64,000 nucleotides of DNA from Rhodoplanes tepidamans (GTDB taxonomy: Bacteria; Pseudomonadota; Alphaproteobacteria; Rhizobiales; Xanthobacteraceae), in NCBI RefSeq assembly GCF_030813915.1, contig NZ_JAUSUJ010000001.1, positions 552,661 to 616,660 of the forward strand. Direction: 5' to 3'. Both the position numbers and the translations under genes were made by a program. The notes beneath the pieces are model-generated. The model had not been told where the DNA came from and did not search any database. It worked only from the letters and a program-made list of their open reading frames with translations. Of the stretch, positions 53,001-58,967 are shown one piece after another (positions within the stretch are counted from its first letter, which is position 1; every line of letters starts with the position of its first letter).

Positions 53001-54270
53001 GGCCTGGATGCAGGCGCGCCATCCCGACCTGCTGCTGTCGGCTTACGGCACCACGGCCGTCACCGAGGCGCAGGCCTATGCCGCCTTCACGAGCCTGCCG
53101 ATGCTGGAGCAGCGCATCTTCCTGCTGTCGGAGGTCTACTACAACGAGCTCGAGCAGGTGGCGGTGACCACCAGCGCCTCCTACCAGAAGTACAGCCGCG
53201 GCTACGAGGCCGTGAACACGCTGTTCCCGGCGGCCAACGGCTACACGGCGAACAGCCTGGAGGGCGGCGCCGTCGACACCGCGCTGGTCGCCACCGGCGA
53301 CCTCGACCTGCGTCTCGCCACGCTGCAGACCACGCGCGGCGGCGACATCAATCTCATCGGCCCGGGCGGCGACATCATCGCCGGCTCGGTGGTGCGCACC
53401 TCGACGCAAGCGGCGCGGCGGAATTACTATGCCCCGGTCTATTCGGGCCTGACCAACTCGACTGTCTGGGAGAGCGTGGTCTCGGGCAGCACCTCGGGCG
53501 GGACCGCGATCGACTCGATCCCGACCGGGCTCGAAGGCATCCTCACGCTGCGTGGCGGCAGCGTGAGGAGCTTCACCGACGGCAGCCTGGTGCTCAACCA
53601 GAGCCGCCTGTTCACCCAGGGCGGCGGCGACATCGTCGCCTGGTCGTCGAACGGCGACCTCAATGCCGGGCAGGGGCCCAAGACCTCGGCCAACTTCCCG
53701 CCGATCGTCGTGAGCTTCGACTGGAACCTGTTCGGCGAGGTCGACAAGCAGGCGGGCGTGACGGGCGCCGGCATCGCCGCGTTCCAGCCGTCGGTCGACG
53801 AAGAGGCGCCGGACGTCTATCTGCTCGCCCCCCGCGGGACCGTGGATGCGGGCGACGCCGGCCTGCGGGTCGCCGGCAATCTCTCGGTCGTCGCGCTCGA
53901 GGTGCGCAACGCCGACAACATCCAGGTCGGCGGCGCCGTCACGGGCCTCCAGGTGGAGGCGCCGGCGACGATCCCCCTGACGGTCGAGACCAAGGACAAG
54001 GCCGCGGCCGACGCCGTCGCGGCGGCCTCCCAGCAGGCGACGGCGAGCGAGCGGGCCTCCGTGATCATCGTCGAGATCCTTGGCTACGGGGGCGGGGAGG
54101 GCGGCAGCACGCCGGCGGACGAGGAGCGCCGCCGCCGCCCGCCGGAGCGGCAGAGCTACGATCCGAACGGAATGCTCCGGGTTTTGGGACACGGCCGGTT
54201 CACCGACGAACAGCTCATGGCCCTGACGGACGAGGAGCGAAAGGCGCTCTCGCGGTTCGTCGCGCGGTAG
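41062..54270 (+). CDS. Giant filamentous-haemagglutinin-type adhesin/exoprotein (4402 residues)
   Basis: A TpsA-like secreted protein. The ATG at 41062 is preceded by AAGGA; earlier in-frame ATGs (41038, 41044) lack this. The extended signal sequence has a basic start and a hydrophobic core (SVSALALALATTLPAHA). After an Ala-rich stretch comes the haemagglutination-activity/TPS domain (about 135-330) with WESFNIGSATTLTFDQ and the hallmark NQNGIIFGAG near residue 220. The rest is repetitive Thr/Ser/Gly/Ala/Val beta-helix with recurring GGDI and AGTV words, a few Cys pairs, and a short Arg-rich tail (EERRRRPPERQSYDPNGMLR) in place of an anchor. No TpsB partner lies in the window. Expression probably depends on the adjacent STN/sigma/FecR set. 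Nucleotides 50200-51200 differ in composition. Confidence 0.88.
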   Translation: MVARSSVSPIGPRRVADRHRAATRRVLFGSVSALALALATTLPAHAGSLRGMRSGASASAVATATAAATSAAQAAAAAQASSISNLTSSLKSMRAVQNAAQAAAKASAAAATSSFNGLGAGALQPVGNPNSTTDGLTTWTGADLPTQTVSDGKYSVTIEQTQSRAILSWESFNIGSATTLTFDQQGNTDWVALNRVVGASTSPSQILGTIKADGTVLVINQNGIIFGAGSQINVHSLIASTLEIGRSTENSVARTIAQRNTEFLDYGLTGYAETNASTGSTYAAFSGVTDSATAPSSAAVTVEEGAIVTSDSGGMILLIAPTVTNAGWLSAADGQVSLVGAKALTGSVYLTASDGSDTAEDPYVRGYLITNYEGTVVNSGLIEAERGYIDLAATTVTNSGILRSTTSVSANGTIDLHGQTITLAPGSILMIAADENGETIPQDADSLAAVKSSQVRIGSYNSDVTLQSGATIWAPSGDVTIGAASGAALTDASQSKIYDTATGKWVYNAGHIVVEDGATIDVAGLKDVQVDVSAYNLSILLKSNELADSGGYQDSFLNGETVMIDARLSGVREDGVAWIGSPLISAAAYYEAVGVTAAQLMTTGGNVTLGTNGGVSSATVGGSASVTVKSGAVIDVSGGFVTYAAGTVTTTKLLTSDGRIVDIGSASLSDTYVAVVPDGTSVGHEHWGVTEVYTNKLRSSSYHQTSYTEGRDAGTLTIKSAQVSYEGTLTADAYAGERQLAEGEVGTGTSSVYGDLRNVQEATSQLPAGGLLFIQQVGDPDGSGTVMGGGGDILVVAAADYAPVAGTTVLSDALLSGSGLAQVSLWTSGTITVAETAGVSLEAGGVFDAYAGRAITIAGSVTVPSGTIQLETANFGLSGSAFTTADDILAVGSFDIVVTGSLSVAGRWVNDWGKTGTDIAGPAYLDGGSIVMVSAAAVTDQVVSTNTNTIASATDVSGSILIANATLIDLSGGGRVTYDGTLDLSGQGGDLALINQTAFFQTEFANYGLGETRTLFGELSGFRTYYLDSQGVVVALQINPAEITSTVQFDPAVIKAAGFSGGGTFTLWAPDVKFGSGASDDTAAATAVPLSFFQAGFADYVITSYKTALLDNTFVTASGTGYGGTNAILETQTFTIKAGETLTLSQALLPSILTEDQAAALRALATGGDVGTILTASVPTEAWDQKAVNLTLDGAIELKVEAGGSIVSAPGAVLTVAKLLNEGTIRLPGGSIVQSQTLPASYLSATKVYGVDALSEVFTIEADGTIVATKASKISGKTNADVAMLYEVYLLGELGAADGIVLAAGSVTDLSGVSVVDPYAAGARGTVTAGVRTGTVYDAGSIVLASASTTTTALYRETRLSTLLLETTAGNSGATLTIGAGATVALDGASDIYVQALTSTSASGAGLRAGGLVITEVWSDAGAISAPSGFTISSEAEISAKGGSASAEGGTLELADVILTQSVADAKGELAADQIMAAGFGTLAALGTLSSQGDVTLTLGRALFVASRPYGSATTTAGNPYAVTISAGGDLSITAPYIGLLSSMDVLSSTATGTAASHTVTLTATAAFDIAGAVLFDRSIAATNLVSGGDVRLTGVQDYKITYQNSTVVNDALTALLAVNGDLAITAAQVYPTTGTTATISTTKTDGIITFARSTATLPDAPYSAGGSLTVSAATIVQGGVIRVPLGSLTLAATGDLTLTDGSYTEVSANGLIIPYGTTTDGVEWYFTPIGSDALSAPPEKVLTLKGANIEVESGAVVNVAGGGDVTAYEFAAGTGGARDVLNSYNDDAYTSTTGCTYAGCAQAYAIVPGLSDNAVAAYDPIYSSNYASLSSVTGVGTRVLIDIGYGLKWYTLLPAQYATLAGGVLVVQQTASTSLTLGSSVTRADGTVLTVGSYGNALSGSAQSSTYLFAVQSQDVYEKYSSITLTSGNTYFTDLADDAGTTVPALPIDAGRLVLDATTTLVIDAIVRSAAAEGGRGAKVDIGGSTIAIVSALPATPAADTLTITAASLTNLGAESLLIGATRTDEDDGTTTLAVTAGSITVANDAAHPISAAEIVLAATGSITIADGSVILATGEMADTRDGVYVIGDGATAGTGALLRVANGPERLTSRSNFESTATLTVGAATLSGTAVMVDSSGTVTLSDALVLQNAETVALGAGRIGLGISDPGYAGVVLTAAMQALLTQTGAQLTLRSQSAIDFADGTYAFGTLKLDAATLAGTQGGAVTVTAGTVTLGNSGAEGAVCGSCAANAGSLAIVADTVVFSGGIIATKATTTASTVTTTLATDTAVTIPAGTYFSSTYYVLEDTKVLLPAGTVVTLDVGTGVITPVASSGTLASGTEVTVSGVAFTMATGSYVLAEATRVYYSSDQPNSTVAAGTVLSFTRTPTVTIPTGATLDLAADVALTGTDFFAGGVTLTAANGVYVTGQGAGLDAGAAALTVHTPYVGDRGSRAATVVVPDLTLATTGALVIDNAGAAALDIASLGGIPGTSVALTGGSVVISGTTVQASGGLVEVVSATGITLADGGVVAAPGWTGTYGDTTDSTTASSAGGTVRLTATAGDITLGAGTLVSVAGDEGDAGRLELSAIAGSVTFGGTIDGTAGTDGTGGEFALETGGSVDLVALNTLVGGQGFTGGFEVRSRAGDLVLAAGQTLKSGSVVLTADGGFVTISGTIDTSGTNGGDIALWGNKGVTLTSTAKLDAHADGYADSEPYQASAGDITLGTDFVTRTTATSPDGVVSGTSGTITIAAGATLDLSVKNTTARVIALDSGLGYYYVAADTAGTLTLRAPVYTDASGKQTVDVNVASASSVVGAASVVLEGFRRWDLAVVAASGSYTGVTASNGDITLDVSAGLDTLAYDAATKTVSITDAGRGLNFLGDRDPTGTHETIVSFIQDLDLSAMYSKLGGLAALTDSSGASIFHVQPGVDLVSTGSITLSSNWNLAAGTVDIAGATAAGLMGSESYNGTTVDYIVPGSEAAVLADYTAMLYRTGASVTGEAPILTLRAGGDLVINGIVNDGFFSFQNSEDATYLAAASGTSVYSIGFGTYYKPSGAVTTSAGVGILMNFFGSNANKVTTTSAADPLDYVPYSVEANSAAPGRSSDLFGTMELFPTLATSDGRQMTSASYRLVAGAAVDRTSAGQITASANPTAINPLSLGSAIVDGSYTYTTASGTTVTVYYGFAPSLTGNNCSAISAYCASSVEEWLNLVSANTSGRTFTGTAVYWGTQAEHYGTTAGRVTFATAPTTSSSGYIIDSMSDLVYMKLYLDSSSTGVTLSGSLSTLSLRDYVKSGADPYLAALYYSDSTTVTTAGQVVTYTLNGQSYSYTMTGDDFFTVVGTSGGTSSNPYMTTNNNNIALLVSVKTAAYILENYVTPLFPTSTASTTHSVSGMIRTGTGDIAIAAARSVDLTAGLSASSTADAVAVYTAGQRATTTTATATDVATGQTVTVDLTANQVSGGLYLVNGGDITIAAGEDVIGVTTSIVSSYAASNNASLDWMANTSTSGATISQADQHLLLGEFDTGVGALAGGDITVTAGRDIDDVAAFATPAIRTVGLTFADGSTGKGIQFLGDSDVVLRAGRDIAGGLVYVTSGSATLSAERDIVSAGRLISSPTSTARTTRLRLTNAVATVSAGRDLTVTWAGALPFGLNNEAFWVSSASSLTVTAGGDVGLDLFVNSSVGSYDGVVVPGTITLSALTGDLTFLRNGSSIGVQPYLFMVPDTDGQLVITAGGGIGAATIVMDDADPAYLPGPFRNTGTSASRGLTFPTVTSSTTEAQLRLYHNQDITHLDDAEPVFVAAGGDITGLVLSVPKQARVVAGGDIVNMMFFGQNLSATDITRIAAAGDITATTKLLKNAAGTALATLGGNTFVIGGPGALFLEAGGDIGPFLNSATITTGVWSENCACTIYTTSDYAGGVLSVGYDWNPWLKSIVTEAGGGADLYVMFGLGAIGPDYAALREKYVNPANVSFLTWEGYADELVAWMQARHPDLLLSAYGTTAVTEAQAYAAFTSLPMLEQRIFLLSEVYYNELEQVAVTTSASYQKYSRGYEAVNTLFPAANGYTANSLEGGAVDTALVATGDLDLRLATLQTTRGGDINLIGPGGDIIAGSVVRTSTQAARRNYYAPVYSGLTNSTVWESVVSGSTSGGTAIDSIPTGLEGILTLRGGSVRSFTDGSLVLNQSRLFTQGGGDIVAWSSNGDLNAGQGPKTSANFPPIVVSFDWNLFGEVDKQAGVTGAGIAAFQPSVDEEAPDVYLLAPRGTVDAGDAGLRVAGNLSVVALEVRNADNIQVGGAVTGLQVEAPATIPLTVETKDKAAADAVAAASQQATASERASVIIVEILGYGGGEGGSTPADEERRRRPPERQSYDPNGMLRVLGHGRFTDEQLMALTDEERKALSRFVAR

Positions 54271-54463
54271 CGTGGACGGGCGAGGGGGGGGGGACGCGGC
54301 CCATCTGTCGTGAACCTGTGACGTTCGGCGTCTATCTCGACAGAACGCCGACGAGGGGCAGGCCGGCACCGTCCGGTCTGGCGTGGCGCCCCGTTCCCGT
54401 GGATAAGGGGCCGCGACGACGCCCGAGCCCGGCGGCAGCTGTCACGAGTCGTCGGACGGGGAT

Positions 54464-54790
54464 ATGGGCGGCTCCTCCGGGATGGGACGCGTGGTCGGTG
54501 GTCCAGGGCGGCCGGCGGTCGTGGCGATCGTGGCGCTGTCGCTCGGGCTGACGCCTGCCGGGGCGAGCGACACGGGATCGCGCACCAGACCCGAGCTTTC
54601 CTTCGACATTCCCGCGCAGGATCTCGACCGGGCGCTCGATGCGTTCGGTACCGTCACAGGTGTCCAGATTCTCTACGAGACCGCCCTGGTGGCGAACCGC
54701 CGCTCCGGCGCGGCGGCCGGCGTCCTCGATCGCGACGCTGCCCTGCGGCGCCTGATCGCCGAGGACGAGCGTCAGCGGATCGGTCGCTGA
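54464..54790 (+). pseudogene. Truncated STN-domain protein
   Basis: A 108-residue reading with a signal-like segment (PAVVAIVALSLGLTPAGA) and the first two thirds of an STN domain (LSFDIPAQDLDRALDAFGTV, ILYETALV, DRDAALRRLIAED), then a premature end. Intact proteins of this kind continue for another 100-150 residues. The 190 bp before it hold a run of ten G and no gene. It looks like the start of a second STN protein behind the adhesin gene that was lost by deletion. Confidence 0.6.
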
Positions 54791-54885
54791 AGCAGTCAGG
54801 GCGATGCGTTGCCATTTCACCGAAACGCGGAGCGCCGGCGCGGGATTCCGCGCCGTGGACCAACCACGCTCGGAGTTCCGGCCAG

Positions 54886-55295
54886 CGGGCGGACGGCGCC
54901 ATCATCGGTACCGGCCTGCGGCTCGACGGACGGACGCCGCTGACGATCCCGGCGGCGCCGTCGCTGGTGCTCGCCGAAGGCGCACCGTTCACCTGGACGG
55001 CGTGGATCAGGATAGCGGCGGCGCAGCCGAATGCCGCGATCTACGGCGGGCGCGACCGCCGCGACGGACTGGTCGTCGGCGTGGACAACGGCGCTCCCTT
55101 CGGCTTCGTGCGCGTGCAGGTGCGATCGGGCAGGGGCCCGGGACCGCGAAGCTCGTCGCCTACCGGAACGACGACGTCCACTGCAGCGACGTCGTTCTCG
55201 CCGACGAGCCGCTGATCGGCTTCAAGCGGGTCGAACTGCAGGACAAGCTGCAGGCGTTTTCCGGCCGAATCCGATCGCAGAAGACAGCACCATGA
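54886..55295 (+). pseudogene. Remnants of a LamG/DUF2341-ExbB-type protein and an unidentified C-terminus
   Basis: An open stretch reads DGAIIGTGLRLDGRTPLTIP, FTWTAWIRIAAAQPNAAIYG and GLVVGVDNGAPFGFV, the concanavalin-like (LamG) part of the DUF2341-ExbB proteins that often accompany STN genes in Rhizobiales. Near 55140 the frame shifts and an unrelated tail (LVAYRNDDVHCSDVVLADEP, GFKRVELQDKLQAFSG) follows; I do not recognise it. The next 150 bp contain a signal-peptide-like fragment (FVAAVVVTASTGVAAQAPNP). None of this can encode a working protein. Confidence 0.45.
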
Positions 55296-55454
55296 CCCCT
55301 ATCGACCACGGAAAGAGTAGCTGTTCGTCGCCGCCGTCGTCGTGACGGCGTCCACCGGGGTCGCTGCTCAGGCGCCGAACCCGGCTCAGGGCGGCAGCGC
55401 GCCGGCCACCCCGGCGGCCAAGGCGCTTGCCGCCGTCCAGCAGGCGGTGCGGCC

Positions 55455-55575
55455 CCGGCCTGCCTGGGAAAGTCGCTGAGGGCGCCGGCGATGGAGTTGG
55501 CGACGACGGGGCCGGTCGAGGACGCGAACACGAACAGCGGCACGGTGAGGCCCCAGAGGCCGCCCCAGTCTGTCG
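55455..55575 (-). pseudogene. Small fragment of a Bcr/CflA-type MFS drug exporter
   Basis: On the minus strand about 40 codons read GLWGLTVPLFVFASSTGPVV and ANSIAGALSDFPRQAGAA, the penultimate membrane region of Bcr/CflA exporters (usual form ...NATALALSPFPRxAGxASALLG). The reading breaks at the expected SALLG. It joins directly to unrelated fragments on the plus strand, so it marks a recombination junction. Confidence 0.5.
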
Positions 55576-55631
55576 CGGCGGCACCCTCCGTGCCGGGGCT
55601 CATTCGCGAATGATTCGATTCGCCGCTGCCG

Positions 55632-55649
55632 CTTACTATTTGCTTACTA
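55632..55649 (+). repeat. Second copy of the 7+4+7 direct repeat, beside tRNA-Pro
   Basis: CTTACTA-TTTG-CTTACTA, embedded in a 41-bp stretch (55615-55655) that matches 38412-38452 at about 35 positions. Both 7-bp words carry the same two substitutions relative to the first copy (G to A, C to T), while the TTTG spacer is unchanged. There is no gene downstream in its orientation, so it seems to be an orphaned regulatory region. Confidence 0.5.
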
Positions 55650-55681
55650 GCGGTCGGCAAGGAAAGGGGCGGCTCGGTATC

Positions 55682-55712
55682 CGACTTCAAAAAAACCGTT
55701 TTTTCAAAAGCT
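55682..55712 (-). terminator. Possible terminator of tRNA-Pro
   Basis: Downstream of the tRNA on its strand lies GAAAAAACGGTTTTTTTG, a weak A/T stem followed by a T-run, very unlike the GC-rich surroundings. It may end tRNA transcription; the hairpin is poor. Confidence 0.35.
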
Positions 55713-55716
55713 TGTA

Positions 55717-55794
55717 TGGTCGGAGCGGCGAGATTTGAACTCGCGACCCCCAGTCCCCCAGACTGGTGCGCTAACCGGGCTGCGCTACGCTCCG
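55717..55794 (-). tRNA. tRNA-Pro (anticodon GGG)
   Basis: A complete 78-nt cloverleaf on the minus strand with encoded CCA. Acceptor arms CGGAGCG/CGCTCCG, D-stem GCGC/GCGC with loop AGCCCGGTTA, anticodon stem CCAGT/ACTGG with loop CTGGGGG (anticodon GGG), T-arm GCGAG-TTCAAAT-CTCGC, discriminator A. It borders a zone of gene fragments, as tRNA genes used for integration often do. Confidence 0.95.
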
Positions 55795-55981
55795 AGCGGC
55801 CGGGACTATAGAGAGGCGGCCGGGGCCGCGCAACCGGGCCGGAGGGCGGTTTTCCCCCGGCAGGGCCGGTCTGCGCGGCGGCGGGGAAGAGATCCGGGGG
55901 ACGGGGCCGGCGGTCCGAACGGTGGCCTGCGGCGGTCGCTTGGTCCGCGGCGCCGCGCCGTCGCCCCGGCGGTCCGGTCGG

Positions 55982-57292
55982 CTACGCCCCGGCCGCGCCG
56001 GCCGGGGCCGGGCCGGGCGCAAAGCTCCGGGCCGCGATGGTGAGGCCCCAGACCAGGCCCATCAGCAGGAAATAGTGGCGCCAGTGGAGGACGTCGATGA
56101 TGTAGCTCTCGCCGACCACGCCGACGAAGGTGGCGTAGACGGCGATCAGCCGGCCCTGGACCGGGGAGGGGATGAACACGCCGCGCAGGCCGACCGCCAG
56201 CGTGGTCAGCACCAGGCCGACGAAGGTGACGCCGCCGAGCCAGCCGCCCGAGGCGAAGGCGGCCAGGAAGGAGTTGTGCGGGTCCTCCGGGAAGTACTTG
56301 GCGAACTGCAGCGGGCCGATGCCGAACGGGTTCTCCAGCATCAGCATGGCGCCGAGCACGTGGCGGCCGAAGCGGCCGGTGTGGCCGGCGTCGTAGTCCT
56401 GCACCAGGGCGGCGCGCTGGGCGAACAGGTCGGCGACCTGCGGGATCGACAGCAGCGCCACCACCAGCAGCGCCACCGCGGCGACGCCGAGGCCGGCGAA
56501 CACCAGGATGCGCACCCGGTCGCCGAGCGCCGGGCGGGTGACGTAGCAGAGGCCGAGGAACAGCACCGCCGAGAAGGCGAAATGCCCCCACGCGCCGCGC
56601 GAGAAGCTGAGCAGGAAGCCGCCGGCCAGGATCAGCAGCACGGCGGCGGCCACGATCTGGCTGCGCAGCCGGCCGAAGGTGAGGCGGCCGAGCGCCACGA
56701 GGGCCGGCAGCACCAGGAACGGCCCGAACACGTTGGGGTCCTTGAAGGTCGCCTTGGCGCGGCCGTACAGCAGGAAGGAGTCGGCGCTCGGCATCTTGCC
56801 GAAATAGGCCAGGATGCCGATCAGGCTCACCACCACGGCGCACAGCACCCAGCCCGACATCAGCGCGTCGAAGCGGCGCAGCGGGTCGTCGGCGAGCGCC
56901 GCGGCGACGAACAGCGTGGTCAGGCCGAGGAAGTAGGAGACGAAGGTCCAGACCGCGATGCCGGGCTCGCCGATCACCTGGGTGGCGCCGATCGCGATGC
57001 CGATGTTGAACAGCACCATCAGGGCGACCAGCGGCAGGTGCGCCGGCCGCAGCGTCAGCCCGGTGAGGCCGAACGTCACCATGGCGAGCAGCACGACGAG
57101 CTCGTAGGGGGCGGGCTCGATCATCACGAAGCCGCCCGAGAAGCCGACCAGCCAGAGGAGCCGCCGCTGCAGCCGCGCCACCGCCGGGGCGACCGGTGCG
57201 GCGGGACCGGCGGCGCGGGCGGCGCCGGCCGGGGCCGGCGGCCGGGCCGCGAAGCCCGGCGGGGCGGTCAGCGACGGGTCGGCCGCGCTCAA
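55982..57292 (-). CDS. O-antigen ligase / Wzy-like polysaccharide polymerase
   Basis: A 436-residue membrane protein with about ten to twelve helices and the Wzy_C/O-antigen ligase pattern: FSRGAWGHFAFS in the region before the long periplasmic loop, then DAGHTGRFGRHVLGAMLMLE, NPFGIGPLQFAKYFPEDPHN (the conserved PHN) and the final helices. A TTG start is proposed because it overlaps the stop of the upstream gene (TTGA) and gives the only in-frame start before the first helix. With the sugar-phosphate transferase and glycosyltransferase on the same strand it should polymerise or ligate a lipid-linked repeat unit. Confidence 0.8.
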   Translation of the reverse strand: MSAADPSLTAPPGFAARPPAPAGAARAAGPAAPVAPAVARLQRRLLWLVGFSGGFVMIEPAPYELVVLLAMVTFGLTGLTLRPAHLPLVALMVLFNIGIAIGATQVIGEPGIAVWTFVSYFLGLTTLFVAAALADDPLRRFDALMSGWVLCAVVVSLIGILAYFGKMPSADSFLLYGRAKATFKDPNVFGPFLVLPALVALGRLTFGRLRSQIVAAAVLLILAGGFLLSFSRGAWGHFAFSAVLFLGLCYVTRPALGDRVRILVFAGLGVAAVALLVVALLSIPQVADLFAQRAALVQDYDAGHTGRFGRHVLGAMLMLENPFGIGPLQFAKYFPEDPHNSFLAAFASGGWLGGVTFVGLVLTTLAVGLRGVFIPSPVQGRLIAVYATFVGVVGESYIIDVLHWRHYFLLMGLVWGLTIAARSFAPGPAPAGAAGA

Positions 57293-58812
57293 TAGGCGTT
57301 CTCGGTCTTCAAGAGCGCGAAGGGCGTGCGCAGCAGGATGTAGAGGTCGAACAGCAGCGACCAGTTCTCGATGTAGTAGAGGTCGTGCTCGACGCGCTGC
57401 TGCAGCTTCTCGGGCGTGTCGAGCTCGCCGCGCCAGCCGTTGATCTGGGCCCAGCCGGTGATGCCGGGCTTCACCCGGTGGCGGGCGAAGTAGCCGTCCA
57501 CGGCGTCGTCCCACAGCTTGGAGGCGAGCGGCGCGTGGATGGCGTGCGGCCGCGGGCCGACCAGCGAGAGGTCGCCGCGCAGCACGTTGAGGAGCTGCGG
57601 CAGCTCGTCGATCGAGGTCTTGCGGATGAAGCGGCCGACCTTGGTGACGCGGTTGTCGCCCTTGGTCACCACCCGCTTGGCGTCCGGGTCGGAGTGCTCG
57701 TGATAGAGCGAGCGGAACTTGAAGACCTCGATCACCTCGTTGTTGAAGCCGAGGCGGCGCTGCCTGAAGAACACCGGCCCGCGGCTGTCGAGCTTGATGG
57801 CCAGCGCGGTGGCGATCATCACGGGCGAGATCGCCAGCAGGATCAGGAACGCCGCGACGCGGTCGAACACCGACTTGATCACCAGGTTCCAGTCGGCGAT
57901 CGGCTTGTCGAAGATGTCGAGGACCGGGATGTTGCCGATGTAGGAGTAGGCGCGCGGCCGGAAGCGCAGCCGGTTCATGTGGGCGGCGAGCCGCACGTCG
58001 ACCGGCAGCACCCACAGTTTTCGCGCCATCTGCAGCACCCGCTCCTCGGCGGTGAGCGGCAGCGAGACGAGGATCAGGTCGACGCGGGTCCGCCGCGTGA
58101 ACTCGACGAGGTCGTCGACGGTGCCGAGCTTGGGCACGCCGGCCACCACGGAGGGCGAGCGGTCGTCGCTGCGGTCGTCGAACACGCCGCAGATGCGCAG
58201 GTCGGAATGCGCCTCCGCCCCGATGGCCCGCACCAGCGCCTCGCCCTCGCGGCCGCCGCCGACCACCACGACGCGGCGGATCAGCCGGCCCTGGTCGGCC
58301 CAGTGCCGCACCAGCCAGGCGAGACCGAGCCGCCAGGCGAACAGCACCGCCATGCCGGTGACGTACCAGCCGGCCGTCCAGGCGCGCGAGAAGGAGTACT
58401 CGTACTTGGCGAAGAACGACACCGCGAGCGCCAGCAGGAACACCGCCGTCCAGGCGAGGCCGAGCCGGCCGAGCTGGTAGACGTGCGAGCGGAACGCCTG
58501 GACGTTGTAGATGTCGACCATCTGGAAGGCGATGATCGCCGCCGCCGCGACGGCGAGCTCGACCATCAGGTAGATCGGCTCGAAGCCCTGGGTCGGCGAG
58601 ATCCACACGGCGTGCACGGCGGCGCCGGTGAGGACGATCAGCACGAATTCGACGAAGCGCGCGGCGCCGGTCAGCACCACGGGCGAGACCGCCTTGGCGA
58701 TCGGCTCCTCGGCGATCTTGCGGGCGAGCGGGCTGAGCTCGCGCGGGGTGGCGGAGTGGCTGCCGGGACGGCCCGGCAGCGGGCTGCTGATCGGCGGAAC
58801 GGCAGTCGCCAT
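57289..58812 (-). CDS. Polyprenyl-phosphate glycosylphosphotransferase (WcaJ/ExoY type)
   Basis: A 507-residue priming enzyme of exopolysaccharide synthesis. Four membrane helices (about 55-170) and a CoA-binding-like Rossmann domain (RVVVVGGGREGEALVRAIGA) precede the catalytic bacterial sugar-transferase domain: SRGPVFFRQRRLGFN, EVFKFRSLYHEHSD, TSIDELPQLLNVLRGDLSLV, GPRPHAI, RHRVKPGITGWAQINGWRGE, DLYYIENWSLLFDLYILLRT. ATG 58812 follows GGAG; an upstream ATG (58848) is less well placed. It links the first sugar-1-phosphate to undecaprenyl phosphate. Confidence 0.92.
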   Translation of the reverse strand: MATAVPPISSPLPGRPGSHSATPRELSPLARKIAEEPIAKAVSPVVLTGAARFVEFVLIVLTGAAVHAVWISPTQGFEPIYLMVELAVAAAAIIAFQMVDIYNVQAFRSHVYQLGRLGLAWTAVFLLALAVSFFAKYEYSFSRAWTAGWYVTGMAVLFAWRLGLAWLVRHWADQGRLIRRVVVVGGGREGEALVRAIGAEAHSDLRICGVFDDRSDDRSPSVVAGVPKLGTVDDLVEFTRRTRVDLILVSLPLTAEERVLQMARKLWVLPVDVRLAAHMNRLRFRPRAYSYIGNIPVLDIFDKPIADWNLVIKSVFDRVAAFLILLAISPVMIATALAIKLDSRGPVFFRQRRLGFNNEVIEVFKFRSLYHEHSDPDAKRVVTKGDNRVTKVGRFIRKTSIDELPQLLNVLRGDLSLVGPRPHAIHAPLASKLWDDAVDGYFARHRVKPGITGWAQINGWRGELDTPEKLQQRVEHDLYYIENWSLLFDLYILLRTPFALLKTENAY

Positions 58813-58967
58813 GTCGGTCTCTCCGGGGGGCTGCGGAGCGGGAGGCACTCCGGGCGCGTGTGCCGCCGCTCCGGAACGACCTCCCGACAGCCTTACTCAA
58901 AAATGGCCACGGACGCGTAAACTCCGAGGGATCCGCGCCGGCATTCGCGTAAACTGGTAAATGCTGG

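Noticed and set aside
54270..54300. Run of ten G after the adhesin gene as a functional element
   Set aside because: It lies outside any gene; it may be a sequencing or slippage artefact and nothing ties it to a function.
43102..54369. Open frame of about 3755 codons on the minus strand opposite the adhesin gene
   Set aside because: It is extremely Arg/Gly/His/Asp-rich with no signal peptide, domain or ribosome binding site, and mirrors the codon pattern of the repetitive GC-rich adhesin gene. It is an antisense artefact.
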